From: Cherax quadricarinatus
Lineage: Eukaryota > Arthropoda > Malacostraca > Decapoda > Parastacidae
Direction: 5' to 3'
Length of the DNA stretch: 64,000 nt
Assembly: GCF_038502225.1 (NCBI RefSeq)
Contig: NW_027196982.1
Coordinates: forward strand, 1-64,000
Positions within the stretch are counted from its first letter, which is position 1; each line of letters opens with the position of its first letter. The notes below the pieces were generated by a model. It was not told the origin of the DNA and made no database searches. It saw nothing but the letters and a program-made list of their open reading frames with translations. This document shows positions 63,624-64,000 of the stretch, piece after piece. Both the position numbers and the translations under genes were made by a program.

Positions 63624-63925
63624 CTAACACCACTGCCTTCACCACCACTATGTAAGGCTTATCTTTCAGTGGACCTTATATACCCAACAACAAGCAACAC
63701 ACCACCGCTCGTGACATTCTTAATGCCATATTTTATTCATTATAGAATATATATCTTGTTTCTATGTTATTAATATTGTTTATTATATCATATTAGATGA
63801 ATTGTGCTAGATAAATAAGCTGCAGAGCTGATGTTAGTGTCATACTGAAGGACTATCTTGTCCTGTCTCCCAACACAATTCCTAATATACGCCAGAAACA
63901 GACCTCTCTGGGACACTTTTTTTGA
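63623..63925. other. Unassigned sequence
   Basis: AT-rich with an AGTGGACC piece at 63669 that may be a decayed Tigger end. No gene recognised. Confidence 0.4.
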
Positions 63926-64000
63926 GCGACAGGGGTCCAGTGACTCTCAAGGTGGTCCTAGTGGCATTAAAAAACAAAGGGGAAGTAACCCAGGATAAGG
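63926..64000 (+). pseudogene. Tigger transposase C-terminal fragment
   Basis: The forward frame reads RQGSSDSQGGPSGIKKQRGS and then a stop two codons later, matching the C-terminus of the intact copy. Cut by the window edge. Confidence 0.65.

Overview
This 64 kb window is eukaryotic and consists almost entirely of transposable elements and satellite DNA. No host protein gene, rRNA or complete tRNA gene could be supported. The mix points to an arthropod, most likely a decapod crustacean and perhaps a crayfish: RTE LINEs whose 3' end reads as a GGTGGGAGACGGCCGACTTG tail, CR1 LINEs ending in TTCTTATG repeats, Tigger/pogo and piggyBac DNA transposons, and very long (TA)n tracts. The decapod placement rests on recollection of such repeats, not on a search.

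Layout. 1-6.8 kb: a broken CR1 LINE (esterase ORF1 plus endonuclease/RT ORF2) carrying nested inserts of small retroelements that contain hammerhead ribozymes, next to a Penelope-like RT scrap. 6.8-26.2 kb: two arrays of a 28-bp minisatellite (about 150 and 360 copies) in opposite orientation. Between them lie ~0.95 kb inverted arms and a central cluster of ribozyme elements. 26.2-29.4 kb: (TA)n tracts, a MITE, a Tc1 remnant and LINE 3' ends. 29.4-36.2 kb: a piggyBac copy split by a 2.3 kb Tigger, then CR1 RT. 36-46.5 kb: piggyBac MITEs and two RTE copies, one inside a Tigger derivative. 46.5-51 kb: a 1.8 kb TIR element, a tandem ribozyme array with 371-nt spacing, a CR1 tail and a Tigger relic. 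51-54.6 kb: a 3.5 kb TIR element holding an L2-like LINE. 55-58.1 kb: an intact Tigger with a 599-residue transposase. 58.1-62.8 kb: a full-length RTE whose ORF is split only by a 1.0 kb Tigger derivative. The window ends in (TA)n with a pair of inverted 203-bp MITEs.

The most interesting content is a set of 18 hammerhead-like sequences in five subfamilies. All have a minimal stem III built on the palindrome ACGU. Stem I and stem II differ in sequence between subfamilies but stay paired. In two subfamilies the core pair C3-G8 is replaced by U3-A8. Downstream lies a second covarying hairpin after TGTC, and many units carry an upstream TATA-like box. Several insertions have 10-14 bp target-site duplications. 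Hammerheads are known in Penelope-like elements and in animal retrozymes, so the class is known; the subfamily set, the core covariation and the 3' hairpin look worth describing.
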